DNA from: an uncultured Alistipes sp.
GTDB taxonomy: Bacteria; Bacteroidota; Bacteroidia; Bacteroidales; Rikenellaceae
Direction of reading: 5' to 3'
NCBI GenBank assembly: GCA_900542505.1
Contig: UQNV01000031.1
Location: 1 to 26,478, forward strand
DNA length: 26,478 bases
Shown here: positions 15,273 through 24,123 of the stretch, piece after piece
How positions within the stretch are numbered: the first letter of the stretch is position 1
How the letters are laid out: every line of letters begins with the position of its first letter
The notes under the pieces: generated by a model
Told to the model about the DNA's origin: nothing
Database searches by the model: none
The model's input: the letters and a program-made list of their open reading frames with translations, nothing else
Position numbers and translations under genes: made by a program

Positions 15273-16550
15273 CTACTGCGGGAAATCGATGTTGAAGGTG
15301 TGACGCCCCTCGACGAAGGCGTAGGAGAGGTGCAGCCGGTAGAGGCGGCAGACGGCGTCGACAATCGAGAGACCGAGACCGGTCGAGCCCTCTTTCTTCG
15401 TCCCCTGGTAGAAGCGGTCGAAGATGTGCTCGGCGTCCAGCGGTCCCGAGGTCGCGGTATTGGCCACGCGGAAACGCGAGCGGCTGACGGTGAGCAACAC
15501 CTCGCCCCCCTCGCCGCCGTGGACGAAGGCGTTCTTGAGCAGGTTGTTCACCATACTTGCGGCCAGCGACGGGTTCATCCTGAAGCGGAGTCCGCCCTCC
15601 TCGCGCAGCTCCGTACGGATGCGGCGCGCGGCATAGAGCTCACCGAAGTCGGCTGCGGCGGTGCGCACCAGCGCATTGAAATCGACCTCCTCGCTTTCGG
15701 GGAACTGCCCGCCCTCGATTTTCGAAAGCAGCAACAGCGAACGGTTGAGCCGCACCAGATAGTCGAGCGTCTGCTGCACCTTGAAGATTTCGCCCAGCTG
15801 CTCCTCGCTCAGCTCGGTCGAATCGACCAGCATCTCGAGCCGGTTGCTGCAGACGGCCAGCGGCGTCTGCATCTCGTGCGAGGCATTGCCGATGAACTGC
15901 TTCTGGCGGTCGAACAGGTATTCGGCCCGCGCCGCATTGCGGATGGCCGACTCGTTCAGCCGGCGGAATTCGGGGACGGTCGTATCGTTTGCCAGAGGTT
16001 CGTTGCGCCCGCCGATGGTATAATCGTCGAGCCAGCGCAGCAGTGCGTACAACGGGCGCAGGATGCGGCGGAGCACCAGCACGTTGACCAGCAGAATCGT
16101 CAGCAGGAGCAGCAGATAGAGCCACACCACGCACCAGAGAATGGTCACCCGCAGGTCCTCCTTTTCGAACGAGGGGGTCAGCACCGTCAATTCGAAGAGC
16201 CGCCCGTCGCGGTCCTCGAAGATGGTCCGCAGCACGCGGGCGGGCTCGGTCTCCTCCATCTCGGGGATGTAGATTTCCTCGTCGCTGTAGGCGACATGGG
16301 GCTGCGAGTCGGCATACTCGTGCGTCACCTCGTGGAGGTAGTAGCTGTTGTTGCTCCCCGAGTTCGACGTGGGCAGTTCGCGGCCGGCAAGCGACCGCGT
16401 GATGAGCATCTCGGAGTAGAACTCCAGCGAGTCGTCGACCTCGTCGTTGATTTCGTCGACCATCGTGACATAGAACAGCACGGCCCACGCCGCCAGCAGC
16501 AGCGTGAGCACCCACGAGATGTGGAGTATGATGCGGTGGATGAGTTTCAT
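15273..16550 (-). CDS. sensor histidine kinase
   Basis: The 425-aa inner-membrane kinase has TM helices at about 10-30 and 136-160, which flank a periplasmic sensor of roughly 105 residues that I do not recognise. A short linker leads to the HisKA domain with phospho-acceptor His225 (GNASHEMQTPLA), then a HATPase domain with the N box NNLLKNAFVHG and G2 box GSTGLGLSIVDAV. The start at 16550 overlaps the response-regulator stop (ATGA), so kinase and regulator are translationally coupled. Its signal is not known. Two secreted PepSY-like proteins are encoded just downstream, and they could be targets or periplasmic modulators; that is inference from position. Confidence 0.95.
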   Translation of the reverse strand: MKLIHRIILHISWVLTLLLAAWAVLFYVTMVDEINDEVDDSLEFYSEMLITRSLAGRELPTSNSGSNNSYYLHEVTHEYADSQPHVAYSDEEIYIPEMEETEPARVLRTIFEDRDGRLFELTVLTPSFEKEDLRVTILWCVVWLYLLLLLTILLVNVLVLRRILRPLYALLRWLDDYTIGGRNEPLANDTTVPEFRRLNESAIRNAARAEYLFDRQKQFIGNASHEMQTPLAVCSNRLEMLVDSTELSEEQLGEIFKVQQTLDYLVRLNRSLLLLSKIEGGQFPESEEVDFNALVRTAAADFGELYAARRIRTELREEGGLRFRMNPSLAASMVNNLLKNAFVHGGEGGEVLLTVSRSRFRVANTATSGPLDAEHIFDRFYQGTKKEGSTGLGLSIVDAVCRLYRLHLSYAFVEGRHTFNIDFPQ

Positions 16551-17224
16551 TCGGCAACGAGTTTGTATCCGAATCCGTAGATTGACTTCAGCTCGATGTC
16601 GGCTCCGGCATCGGCCAGCTTGCGCCGGAGGTTCTTCATCTGGGCGTAGACGAAGTCGAAGTTGTCGCTCTGGTCGATGTGGTCGCCCCAGACCGCCTCG
16701 GCCAGCGTCGCCTTGTTGACCATGCGTCCCGGACGGCTCATGAAGTAGTGGAGGATGTCGTACTCCTTGCGCACCAGCTCCACCTCGCGGCCCGCCACCT
16801 CGACCCGCTGCCGGTCGGGGAAGAGACGCACGTTGCCGGCATCGAGGCTCTCCTGCCCGCCGCGCTGATGGCGCCGGATGACGCTCCGGATGCGGGCCGA
16901 GAGTTCGGCCAGGTGGAACGGTTTGGCCAGATAGTCGTCGGCACCGAGCTCCAACCCCTCGACCTTGTCGTCGAGCGAATCGCGCGCCGAGATGATGATG
17001 ACCCCCGCACTCTTGCGCAGCGCCTTGAGCCGTTCGAGCAGCCGCAGTCCGCTGCCGCCCGGCAGCATGATGTCGAGCAGGATGCAGTCGTAGTCGTAAT
17101 CCTCTATCTTGGGCAGCGCCGAGGCATAGTCGGCAGCCTCCTCCACCACGTAGCGCTCGCCGCGGAGCGTCCGCACCATGATTTCGCGCAGCGAGGGTTC
17201 ATCCTCGACAACCAACAGTTTCAT
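16547..17224 (-). CDS. OmpR/PhoB-family response regulator
   Basis: The 225-aa product has a receiver domain (1-120) with acidic pocket Glu7-Asp8, phospho-acceptor Asp51 (ILLDIMLPGGSG), Ser79 and Lys101 (LAKPFH). It is followed by a winged-helix DNA-binding domain (about 128-225) with VELVRKEYDILHYFM, the recognition region VYAQMKNLRRKL and the wing IYGFGYKLVAE. I use the ATG at 17224 (MKLLVVEDE); the frame is open to 17254, but that would begin inside the -7 box region. It is the first gene of a two-gene operon with the kinase. Confidence 0.96.
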   Translation of the reverse strand: MKLLVVEDEPSLREIMVRTLRGERYVVEEAADYASALPKIEDYDYDCILLDIMLPGGSGLRLLERLKALRKSAGVIIISARDSLDDKVEGLELGADDYLAKPFHLAELSARIRSVIRRHQRGGQESLDAGNVRLFPDRQRVEVAGREVELVRKEYDILHYFMSRPGRMVNKATLAEAVWGDHIDQSDNFDFVYAQMKNLRRKLADAGADIELKSIYGFGYKLVAE

Positions 17225-17251
17225 CGCAATCTTCTTAGGGGGTTTCCACCA

Positions 17252-17259
17252 CAAAGATA
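17252..17259 (-). promoter_or_regulatory. -7 box of the two-component operon
   Basis: TATCTTTG on the minus strand, 27 nt before the response-regulator start, matches TAnnTTTG. No good -33 match is seen. Confidence 0.6.
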
Positions 17260-17305
17260 GCGGAAAAATCCGAACGGAATCTGAAACGCGCCCGGCAAAA
17301 ACGAA

Positions 17306-17336
17306 GGCAGGAGCTCCTGCGAAAGGAACTCCTGCC
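17306..17336 (-). terminator. terminator of the fabH cluster
   Basis: GGCAGGAGCTCC (17306-17317) pairs with 17325-17336 with one mismatch. On the minus strand TTCGTTTTTG follows. It lies 24 nt after the fabH stop. Confidence 0.85.
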
Positions 17337-17360
17337 CGAATCGAATTACCGGACTGCGGC

Positions 17361-18365
17361 TCAAGCCTTCGAACCGTCGTAGGCCCACTTCACATAGATG
17401 GCGCCCCAGGTATATCCGCCGCCGAATGCCGACAGAATCAGGTTGTCGCCCGGACGCAGCTCCTTCTCGTAGTCGTACAGACAGGTCGGGATGGTTGCTG
17501 CCGTGGTGTTGCCGTTGCGGTCGATGTTAATCATGCACTTATCCTTGGTGATGCCCATGCGGCGTGCCGTAGCGTCGATGATGCGCAGGTTGGCCTGGTG
17601 GGGAACCAGATAGCGGATGTCGTCGCCCGTCAGGTTGTAGCGCTCCATCATCTCGACCGAGACGTCGGCCATCTTCGAAACGGCAGCCTTGAAGACAGCG
17701 TGGCCGTCCCACGTAATCGTATGCCAGTTGTTCTGCACCGTCTCGACCGTAGCCGGGTAGCGCGAGCCGCCGGCCTTCATGTAGAGCTGCAGCTCGCCCG
17801 AGCCGTCCGAATGGAGAATCTCGTCGATGACGCCCAGACCCTCGGTATTGGGCTCGAGCAGCACGGCAGCCGCACCGTCACCGAAAATCGGGCAGGTCGA
17901 GCGGTCCGTATAGTCGATAATCGAGGACATCTTGTCCGCGCCGACAACCACCACCTTCTTGCACGAGCCCGTCTCGATGAACTTGGCTCCGGTGGTCAGT
18001 GCGAAGAGGAAACCGCTGCAGGCAGCCGATACGTCGTAGGCGAAGGCGTTCTTGCAGCCAGCCTGGTCGGCGATGAGGTTACCCGTCGAGGGGAAGAACA
18101 TGTCGGGAGTCACCGTGGCGCAAATCACCAGGTCGACCTCCATCGGGTCGACGCCGGTCTTGTCCAGCAGGTTGATGATGGCGCGCGCGCCCATGTAGGA
18201 GGTGCCCACGCCCTCACCCTTGAGGATATGGCGCGTCTTGACACCGATATGCGACATAATCCACTCGTCGGAGGTGTCGACCATCTTACTCAGTTCGTCA
18301 TTCGTCAGGATGTAATCCGGCAGGTACTGGCCGACACCCGTAATCGCAGCTGTTATCTTTGCCAT
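17361..18365 (-). CDS. fabH: beta-ketoacyl-ACP synthase III
   Basis: The 334-aa product is the condensing enzyme that starts fatty-acid synthesis by joining an acyl-CoA primer to malonyl-ACP. The thiolase-fold catalytic triad is visible: Cys116 in SAACSGF, His in VPHQANLRI and Asn in GNTTAATIP. The Gly-rich C-terminus ([16 protein letters not shown]) is typical of FabH. It lies 18 bases after plsX and is the last gene of the DUF177-rpmF-plsX-fabH order conserved in many bacteria. In Bacteroidales, FabH often accepts branched primers (iso/anteiso acids), but the sequence alone does not show the primer preference here. Confidence 0.97.
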   Translation of the reverse strand: MAKITAAITGVGQYLPDYILTNDELSKMVDTSDEWIMSHIGVKTRHILKGEGVGTSYMGARAIINLLDKTGVDPMEVDLVICATVTPDMFFPSTGNLIADQAGCKNAFAYDVSAACSGFLFALTTGAKFIETGSCKKVVVVGADKMSSIIDYTDRSTCPIFGDGAAAVLLEPNTEGLGVIDEILHSDGSGELQLYMKAGGSRYPATVETVQNNWHTITWDGHAVFKAAVSKMADVSVEMMERYNLTGDDIRYLVPHQANLRIIDATARRMGITKDKCMINIDRNGNTTAATIPTCLYDYEKELRPGDNLILSAFGGGYTWGAIYVKWAYDGSKA

Positions 18366-18383
18366 CGATAAAATTCTTTATGG

Positions 18384-19340
18384 TTAGTTGTTAAACGCAC
18401 TCTTGAGTTTGCCCGCGAGGTCCGCCTCGGCGCACCGCACGGTCGAGAGTATCATATTCTTGATTGCCAAAGGCGTCGAACATCCGTGACCGATGATGAC
18501 CGGAGCGTTGACTCCCAGGACGGGCGTACCGCCCACCATCTCGTAGTTCATCGAGTTCCAGAAGGGGTTGTCCACCCCGAGCGCCTTATTGATTCGATAG
18601 AGGCCTTCGGCCATCTTCAGCACCGTGTTGCCCACGAAGCCGTCGCAGACAATGACGTCGGCCACCTTGCCCGAGAAGATGTGCGAAGCCTCAATGTTGC
18701 CCACGAAGCGGAACTTGCCCGCATCGCCTTCGGCCTTCATCAGCTCGTGGGTGGCCTTCGTCTGGGCATTGCCCTTGGTCTCCTCCTCGCCGATGTTGAG
18801 CACGGCCACGCGCGGCTCGGCGATGCCGAGTACCGCCTCGGCATAAATCGAACCGATGACACCGTACTGCGCCAGCACTTCGGGTTTGCAGTCCACGTTG
18901 AGCCCCACGTCGAGCAGCAGCGCCGGACGACCCGAAGCCGTCGGAACGACCGACGAAATCGTCGGACGGATGACACCCTCGATGGGCTTGACGGCATACA
19001 TCGAGCCCACCATCATCGCACCGGTGCTGCCGGCGCTGGCGAAGCCCTGAATCACGCCCTTGGCCAGATAGCCGAAACCGACCGTAATGCTCGAATCCGT
19101 CTTCGACTGGAAGGCTTTCGCCGGATGGTCCCCCATCTCGATGACTTCGGTGGTAGCCACGATGTCGAATTTCTCGGCCGGGCATCCCTCGGCCGCCAGG
19201 ATGGCGAGAATCCGTTCGCGGTCGCCGAAAAGCACGATGCGGCAATCCGCACCGACCTCTCCGAGCGCCATGACGGCACCCTTGACCGCTGCCTCGGGGG
19301 CAAAATCGCCGCCCATGGCATCTATACCAATCTTTAACAT
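18384..19340 (-). CDS. plsX: phosphate acyltransferase PlsX
   Basis: The 318-aa product makes acyl-phosphate from acyl-ACP, the first step of phospholipid synthesis with PlsY. The N-terminus LKIGIDAMGGDFAPEAAVKGA and the later FAGSTGAMM-type segment (here FASAGSTGAMMVGS), LLDVGLN and CDGFVGNTVLKMAEGL are signatures of the family. The start at 19340 is set by that N-terminus; the frame is open upstream to 19382 without family similarity. A 221-nt gap with a hairpin separates it from rpmF, so part of its transcription may come from read-through. No promoter box was found in the gap. Confidence 0.97.
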   Translation of the reverse strand: MLKIGIDAMGGDFAPEAAVKGAVMALGEVGADCRIVLFGDRERILAILAAEGCPAEKFDIVATTEVIEMGDHPAKAFQSKTDSSITVGFGYLAKGVIQGFASAGSTGAMMVGSMYAVKPIEGVIRPTISSVVPTASGRPALLLDVGLNVDCKPEVLAQYGVIGSIYAEAVLGIAEPRVAVLNIGEEETKGNAQTKATHELMKAEGDAGKFRFVGNIEASHIFSGKVADVIVCDGFVGNTVLKMAEGLYRINKALGVDNPFWNSMNYEMVGGTPVLGVNAPVIIGHGCSTPLAIKNMILSTVRCAEADLAGKLKSAFNN

Positions 19341-19521
19341 AATTCGCAAGATTCGGTTGAACATCATTGTTAGCGGGAACACCCGGCGACAGGCGCCACA
19401 TGCCTCCCCGAAGAATCCTCACAGGACACAACGCGCACCATCGCGACCCGACTGCTGAAAACCGGTCCGCGACGGAGACACGCCTGCCCCACGGCAAACC
19501 GTCGGGCTCTTCTCATGCGAA

Positions 19522-19553
19522 AAAAGAGGGCATCGACATCAATGCGCTCTTTT
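19522..19553 (-). terminator. hairpin terminator or attenuator after rpmF
   Basis: AAAAGAGGGCAT (19522-19533) pairs with 19542-19553 with one G-G mismatch around an 8-nt loop. The minus strand then reads CTCTTTTTTC. It lies 8 nt past the rpmF stop and before plsX. Confidence 0.75.
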
Positions 19554-19561
19554 CCCGCCGC

Positions 19562-19747
19562 CTATTCAGCGGCCTTCTTCTCGATAGCCAGCTTTCCGCG
19601 ATAGAAACCGCACTCGGGGCAAACCCGGTGGTAAAGCACGGCCGCACCGCAGTTCGAGCAGGTAACCACCGTAGGAACTACGGCCTTGTAGTGAGTTCTT
19701 CTCTTATCACGTCGCGTCGACGAGATTTTGTGTTTAGGATGTGCCAT
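19562..19747 (-). CDS. rpmF: 50S ribosomal protein L32
   Basis: The 61-aa product is bL32. It has the N-terminal MAHPKHKISSTRRDKRRTH, which is the family's basic opening, and two Cys pairs (CSNCG and CPECG) that form a zinc ribbon, so this is the zinc-binding form. It lies 36 bases after the DUF177 gene in the conserved order. A terminator-like hairpin directly follows it, which would let the ribosomal part be made in excess over plsX and fabH. Confidence 0.98.
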   Translation of the reverse strand: MAHPKHKISSTRRDKRRTHYKAVVPTVVTCSNCGAAVLYHRVCPECGFYRGKLAIEKKAAE

Positions 19748-19783
19748 TTTACTGTATGAATTATAAGTTTAACGTATCCTTCG

Positions 19784-20371
19784 TTATTCGTTCGTCTTCT
19801 TCTCCGCGGAGGATTCAGCCTCCTCGCGCTCCATACGCTCCTTGAGCTCGGCCAGCTTGGCCCATTCGCCCGCAGGTGGAGCCTGCTGCTCGGATTCGGC
19901 CTCCAGCGCATCGAACTCCTCGCCCGACACAATCCGGAAGCGGGCCATCATCTCGGGGTTGCACTGCCCTTCGGGGTGCACCCGCTGGTAGGGCAGCGAC
20001 AGCACGATGCTCTCGTAGATGTACTGCGTGAGGTCCAGCTCCTCCTCCGAAGGGGAGAGCCACAGCACCTCGCCGTCGTAGTCGCCGGCCTCGTCCGAGA
20101 ACTTCACGGCAAGATGCCCGTGATAGTCGACCGGAACTTCGCAATCCTCCAGACAACGGTCACAGGCGACCACCACGCCGCCCGCAATGGCGATGTCGAG
20201 TTCGAGCAGCTTCTCCGAGCGCATCATTTCGACCTCGACACGGCAGTGCCCGTCCTTGATTTCGGAGTTCTCGTAGGCCGCGAAGAGCCCGCCGTCCACA
20301 TCGAAGCGGAAGGTATGCAACCCGGGTTTCAACCCTCTGTAGGCAATTACGAAGCTTTTCGTTTCGTCCAT
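19784..20371 (-). CDS. DUF177 (YceD-like) protein
   Basis: The 195-aa product belongs to DUF177/YceD, whose members in other bacteria and plastids act in 23S rRNA processing or accumulation. The core CDRCLEDCEVPVDYHG and the acidic LDLTQYIYESIVLSLPYQRVH are family features. The C-terminus is a long charged tail. I chose the ATG at 20371 because a strong GGAGG lies five bases before it; an in-frame ATG at 20383 would place that GGAGG inside the gene. It is the first gene of the cluster and sits under a full-consensus promoter at 20402. Confidence 0.93.
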   Translation of the reverse strand: MDETKSFVIAYRGLKPGLHTFRFDVDGGLFAAYENSEIKDGHCRVEVEMMRSEKLLELDIAIAGGVVVACDRCLEDCEVPVDYHGHLAVKFSDEAGDYDGEVLWLSPSEEELDLTQYIYESIVLSLPYQRVHPEGQCNPEMMARFRIVSGEEFDALEAESEQQAPPAGEWAKLAELKERMEREEAESSAEKKTNE

Positions 20372-20401
20372 TCGAACCTCCATCTGAGCGTATTTAGTGC
20401 G

Positions 20402-20432
20402 CAAAGTTACTAAAAATTCAGAGAATTGCAAA
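20402..20432 (-). promoter_or_regulatory. promoter of the DUF177-rpmF-plsX-fabH cluster
   Basis: On the minus strand TTTG (20432-20429), a 19-nt spacer and TAACTTTG (20409-20402) match the Bacteroidota consensus at every fixed position. It lies 30 nt before the DUF177 start. Confidence 0.9.
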
Positions 20433-20525
20433 GTTTTTCAAGGAGTTTTGCTCCGACAGGGCTCCCGACGACTCGGGGCGCCCCGCCCGGGGGCATATTT
20501 CGCGGACGGAGGCGGACGGTACGCA

Positions 20526-20544
20526 GAAAAAAAGCTATCTTTGC
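20526..20544 (+). promoter_or_regulatory. promoter region of the unknown gene
   Basis: TATCTTTG at 20536-20543 is preceded by an A7 run, and the 19-nt string is identical to 12424-12442 before the DedA-like gene. It lies 26 nt before the start at 20570. No -33 TTTG is seen. Confidence 0.7.
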
Positions 20545-20569
20545 AGCAACGACCCCAAAAACGCGGACC

Positions 20570-20980
20570 ATGGCAACGGAAAAAGGATTTCGAATCGAGG
20601 TAAGCAGCCCCTACGAGGAGTGGTGGCGCTACAACGTGGAGCTTATGTGCGGCTGCTTCGACAGCGCGGACAACCGCACGGGATTCGTCTCATCCGAGGA
20701 GCGCGTGGCCGACGTGGGCAGCCACCTCACGGAGCGCCCGGCCGACGTGGCGACAGACCGCCGCGCGGTGCTCGAGGCGCCGGCATGCGACCATCTGCTG
20801 CTCTACATCTACATCATTCCCCACACGCTGCCGGCCGGCAACGACATCGACGCCACGCGTCCCTTCCCGCTCGACATCCGCATCGACTTCGACGGCAAAC
20901 GGCTGCTCCGGGAGCGCCGCTCCATCAACCAGTGGTCGGGAGCCTCCATCGAGCTGAGGGTTCCGGCCCACGAAGCCTGA
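20570..20980 (+). CDS. hypothetical protein, 136 aa
   Basis: I do not recognise this protein. It has no signal peptide or TM helix and looks cytosolic and beta-rich. It opens with FRIEVSSPYEEWWRYNVELMCGCFDS, has an acidic/basic middle (ERPADVATDRRAVLEAP), then LLLYIYIIPHTLPAGND, PFPLDIRIDFDGKRLLRERR, and ends in WSGASIELRVP, which suggests a small beta-sandwich. The start at 20570 follows a good promoter, and the codon use matches its neighbours, so it is a real gene. It stands alone on the plus strand between two minus-strand operons. No function is proposed. Confidence 0.85.
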   Translation: MATEKGFRIEVSSPYEEWWRYNVELMCGCFDSADNRTGFVSSEERVADVGSHLTERPADVATDRRAVLEAPACDHLLLYIYIIPHTLPAGNDIDATRPFPLDIRIDFDGKRLLRERRSINQWSGASIELRVPAHEA

Positions 20981-21122
20981 TTGGATTCCGCCGGTGCAGG
21001 CTCTGCGCCCGCATCCATCCGTCCCCTGCCCTCGCAAAACAGACAGTCCGGCCCACGGCCGGAACATCGTAAGCGACCTGCACGCCGGCCGGCCGCACAT
21101 CCTCACCCCTCCCGTACGACAC

Positions 21123-21154
21123 AAAAAGAGGAGGCTCCGGACATCGGAGCCTCC
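21123..21154 (-). terminator. terminator of gapA
   Basis: GGAGGCTCCG (21130-21139) pairs perfectly with 21145-21154 around a 5-nt loop, and the minus strand continues CTCTTTTTGTG. It lies 22 nt past the gapA stop. Confidence 0.9.
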
Positions 21155-21176
21155 CTGCGTATCGAATCGGATTCGA

Positions 21177-22211
<1,035 letters not shown>

Positions 22212-22245
22212 TTAATAACTGAAAACATCCTGTATTTTCCGAGCG

Positions 22246-22277
22246 CAAAATTACACACTTTGGCAAAATTACGCAAA
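22246..22277 (-). promoter_or_regulatory. promoter of gapA
   Basis: On the minus strand TTTG (22277-22274), a 20-nt spacer and TAATTTTG (22253-22246) form a full Bacteroidota promoter. A second TAATTTTG lies inside the spacer, so a second start is possible. Confidence 0.9.
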
Positions 22278-22402
22278 TAAAAATCACTTTTTTTGGCCTC
22301 CCCGGCCCGTGCCGGCCGCCGGTGCGGAGCTTCGCCTCGGGCAATCGGCGCAACACGCGCCCTGCGGCCGCAAGGAGAACCGGCGCACACGGCGCCCCGC
22401 CG

Positions 22403-23158
22403 CTACCGCACCGCGTTTTTCGCCCGCTTGGCCATCGCCGACGCGAAGACAAAGTCGTTGAGCTCGCGGTTGTCGGCATGGAGAATCTCCTCCTTGGTGC
22501 CTTCCCACCACTTGCGGCCTTCGTGAATGTATACAATTTTCTCGCCGATTTCCATCACCGAGTTCATGTCGTGGGTATTGATGATGGTGGTGATGTTGTA
22601 CTCGCGCGTGATTTCGTGAATCAGGTTGTCGATGACAATCGAGGTCTGGGGGTCGAGGCCCGAGTTGGGCTCGTCGCAGAAGAGGTAGCGCGGATTGAGC
22701 ACGATGGCGCGGGCGATGGCCACGCGCTTAATCATGCCGCCCGACAGCTCGGCCGGATAGAGGCGGTTGGCATTCTCGAGCCGCACGCGCTGCAGGCAGA
22801 AGTTGACACGCTCCATCTTCTCGCGCTCGGACTGCTCGGTGAAGAGGTCGAGCGGCAGCTTGACGTTCTCCTCGACGGTCGACGAATCGAGCAGCGCCCC
22901 GCCCTGGAATATCATGCCGATGTCCTTGCGGATGCGCTTGCGTTCGCGGAAGCCCAGCTGCGTGAAGTTCACGTCGTCGTACCACACGGCCCCCGAGTCG
23001 ACCTCATGGAGCCCCACCAGGCTCTTGAGCAGCACGGTCTTGCCCGAGCCGCTGCGCCCGATGATGAGGTTGGTGCGGCCCGTTTCGAACTCGACCGAGA
23101 TGTCGTCGAGCACCGTCCGGCCGTCGAACGTCTTGGAGATGTGTTCGGCGCGTATCAT
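22403..23158 (-). CDS. mlaF: ABC transporter ATP-binding protein, MlaF-type
   Basis: The 251-aa product is the ATPase of an MCE-type lipid transporter. Walker A is GRSGSGKT, the signature is LSGGMIKRVAIARA (with the Met-Ile-Lys typical of MlaF rather than the usual Gln-rich form), Walker B is RYLFCDEP, and the switch His is in INTHDMNS. The start at 23158 overlaps the mlaE stop by four bases (ATGA); the frame is open upstream only as a shadow of mlaE. The usual third partner, an MlaD-like substrate-binding protein, is not encoded next to it here, since gapA follows. Confidence 0.95.
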   Translation of the reverse strand: MIRAEHISKTFDGRTVLDDISVEFETGRTNLIIGRSGSGKTVLLKSLVGLHEVDSGAVWYDDVNFTQLGFRERKRIRKDIGMIFQGGALLDSSTVEENVKLPLDLFTEQSEREKMERVNFCLQRVRLENANRLYPAELSGGMIKRVAIARAIVLNPRYLFCDEPNSGLDPQTSIVIDNLIHEITREYNITTIINTHDMNSVMEIGEKIVYIHEGRKWWEGTKEEILHADNRELNDFVFASAMAKRAKNAVR

Positions 23159-23898
23159 ATCAGCAGAATCTGCGTAAGAATCAGGTTGAATATCATGATG
23201 ACCACCGAGCTCACGACCACGGCGCGCGTCGAGGCGGCGCCCACCTCGAGCGAGTTGCCCTTGGCGTAGTAGCCGTAGAAGGCCGAAACGGAGGTGATGA
23301 TGTAGGCGAAGACGGCCGTCTTGATGAGCGAATAGACAATCGAATAGGGCCGGAAGTCGAGCAGCAGGCCCTCGATGTAGTCGTCGGGAATCATGATGCC
23401 CGTAGCCCAGGCAATCATCCATCCGCCCGCCACGCCGATGCCGATGCTCAGAATCGTCAGGAAGGGGAAGAAGAGGACCGCCGCCACGATTTTGGGCAGG
23501 ATGAGGTACGAGGCCGAGTTGACGCCCATGATTTCCAGCGCGTCAATCTGCTCGGTGATGCGCATCGTGCCGATTTCCGAAGCGATGCTCGACCCCACCT
23601 TGCCCGAGAGAATGAGCGCCACGACCGTCGACGAGAATTCGAGAATCATCGTCTCGCGTGTGGCGTAGCCGATGAGCGACTGCGGGATGAAGGGCGAGTC
23701 GAGGTTGATGCACATCTGCAGCGTGATGACCGCGCCGATGAAGACTGAGATGATGGCCGTCAGACCGATGGAGTTCAACCCCAGCGCCTCCATTTCGTAA
23801 ATGATGCGCCGGCGGTAGATGGCGGCTTTCTCCGGACGGGAGAAGACCTTGCCCATCAGCTGGAAGTAGCGGCCTATATATTCGAAGAGCTGCAACAA
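23155..23898 (-). CDS. mlaE: ABC transporter permease, MlaE-type
   Basis: The 247-aa product is the permease of an MCE/Mla lipid transporter at the inner membrane. It has an N-terminal amphipathic helix, five or so TM helices, and the family core FSSTVVALILSGKVGSSIASEIGTMRITEQIDALEIMGVN. No ATG lies between the promoter (23935-23966) and the first conserved residues, so I infer a TTG start at 23898 or 23895; the next ATG (23856) would cut into the N-terminal helix, and the ATG at 24036 is upstream of the promoter. It is the first gene of a two-gene operon with mlaF. Such systems keep phospholipid out of the outer leaflet in proteobacteria; the direction here is not known. Confidence 0.9.
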   Translation of the reverse strand: MLQLFEYIGRYFQLMGKVFSRPEKAAIYRRRIIYEMEALGLNSIGLTAIISVFIGAVITLQMCINLDSPFIPQSLIGYATRETMILEFSSTVVALILSGKVGSSIASEIGTMRITEQIDALEIMGVNSASYLILPKIVAAVLFFPFLTILSIGIGVAGGWMIAWATGIMIPDDYIEGLLLDFRPYSIVYSLIKTAVFAYIITSVSAFYGYYAKGNSLEVGAASTRAVVVSSVVIMIFNLILTQILLI

Positions 23899-23934
23899 GG
23901 GGCTATCGATTTTGAATGAATGAATCCGATGGCG

Positions 23935-23966
23935 CAAAGGTACGAAATTATCGGGCAAGTGCCCAA
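23935..23966 (-). promoter_or_regulatory. promoter of mlaE-mlaF
   Basis: On the minus strand TTG (23966-23964), a 21-nt spacer and TACCTTTG (23942-23935) fit the consensus. It sets the transcript start near 23928 and so rules out the long upstream frame as coding. Confidence 0.8.
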
Positions 23967-24123
23967 CAATTCCGGCCGAAGATTTGCCTCGGGAGGCGCA
24001 ATAGCCGCCGCACGGACCCAGCCGGCGGCTCCGCAACGGAGCGTTGCTCCAGTCCTCCGCCCCGCGACAGGGCGGCGGTCAGCCCCGGCGCGCCGAAGCC
24101 TCGTACGCCGCCTACGCGACTGC

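Noticed and set aside
15249..16580. A 443-aa plus-strand frame over the histidine kinase
   Set aside because: It is antisense to a kinase with all its boxes intact, and its residues are those expected from the complementary codons.
22254..22402. A structured RNA in the GC-rich gap between mlaF and gapA
   Set aside because: I looked for long paired stems and found none beyond chance for this base composition; the gapA promoter explains the AT-rich part.
23899..24036. ATG-initiated extension of MlaE from 24036
   Set aside because: The extension crosses the full promoter at 23935-23966 and is not similar to the N-terminus of MlaE proteins.
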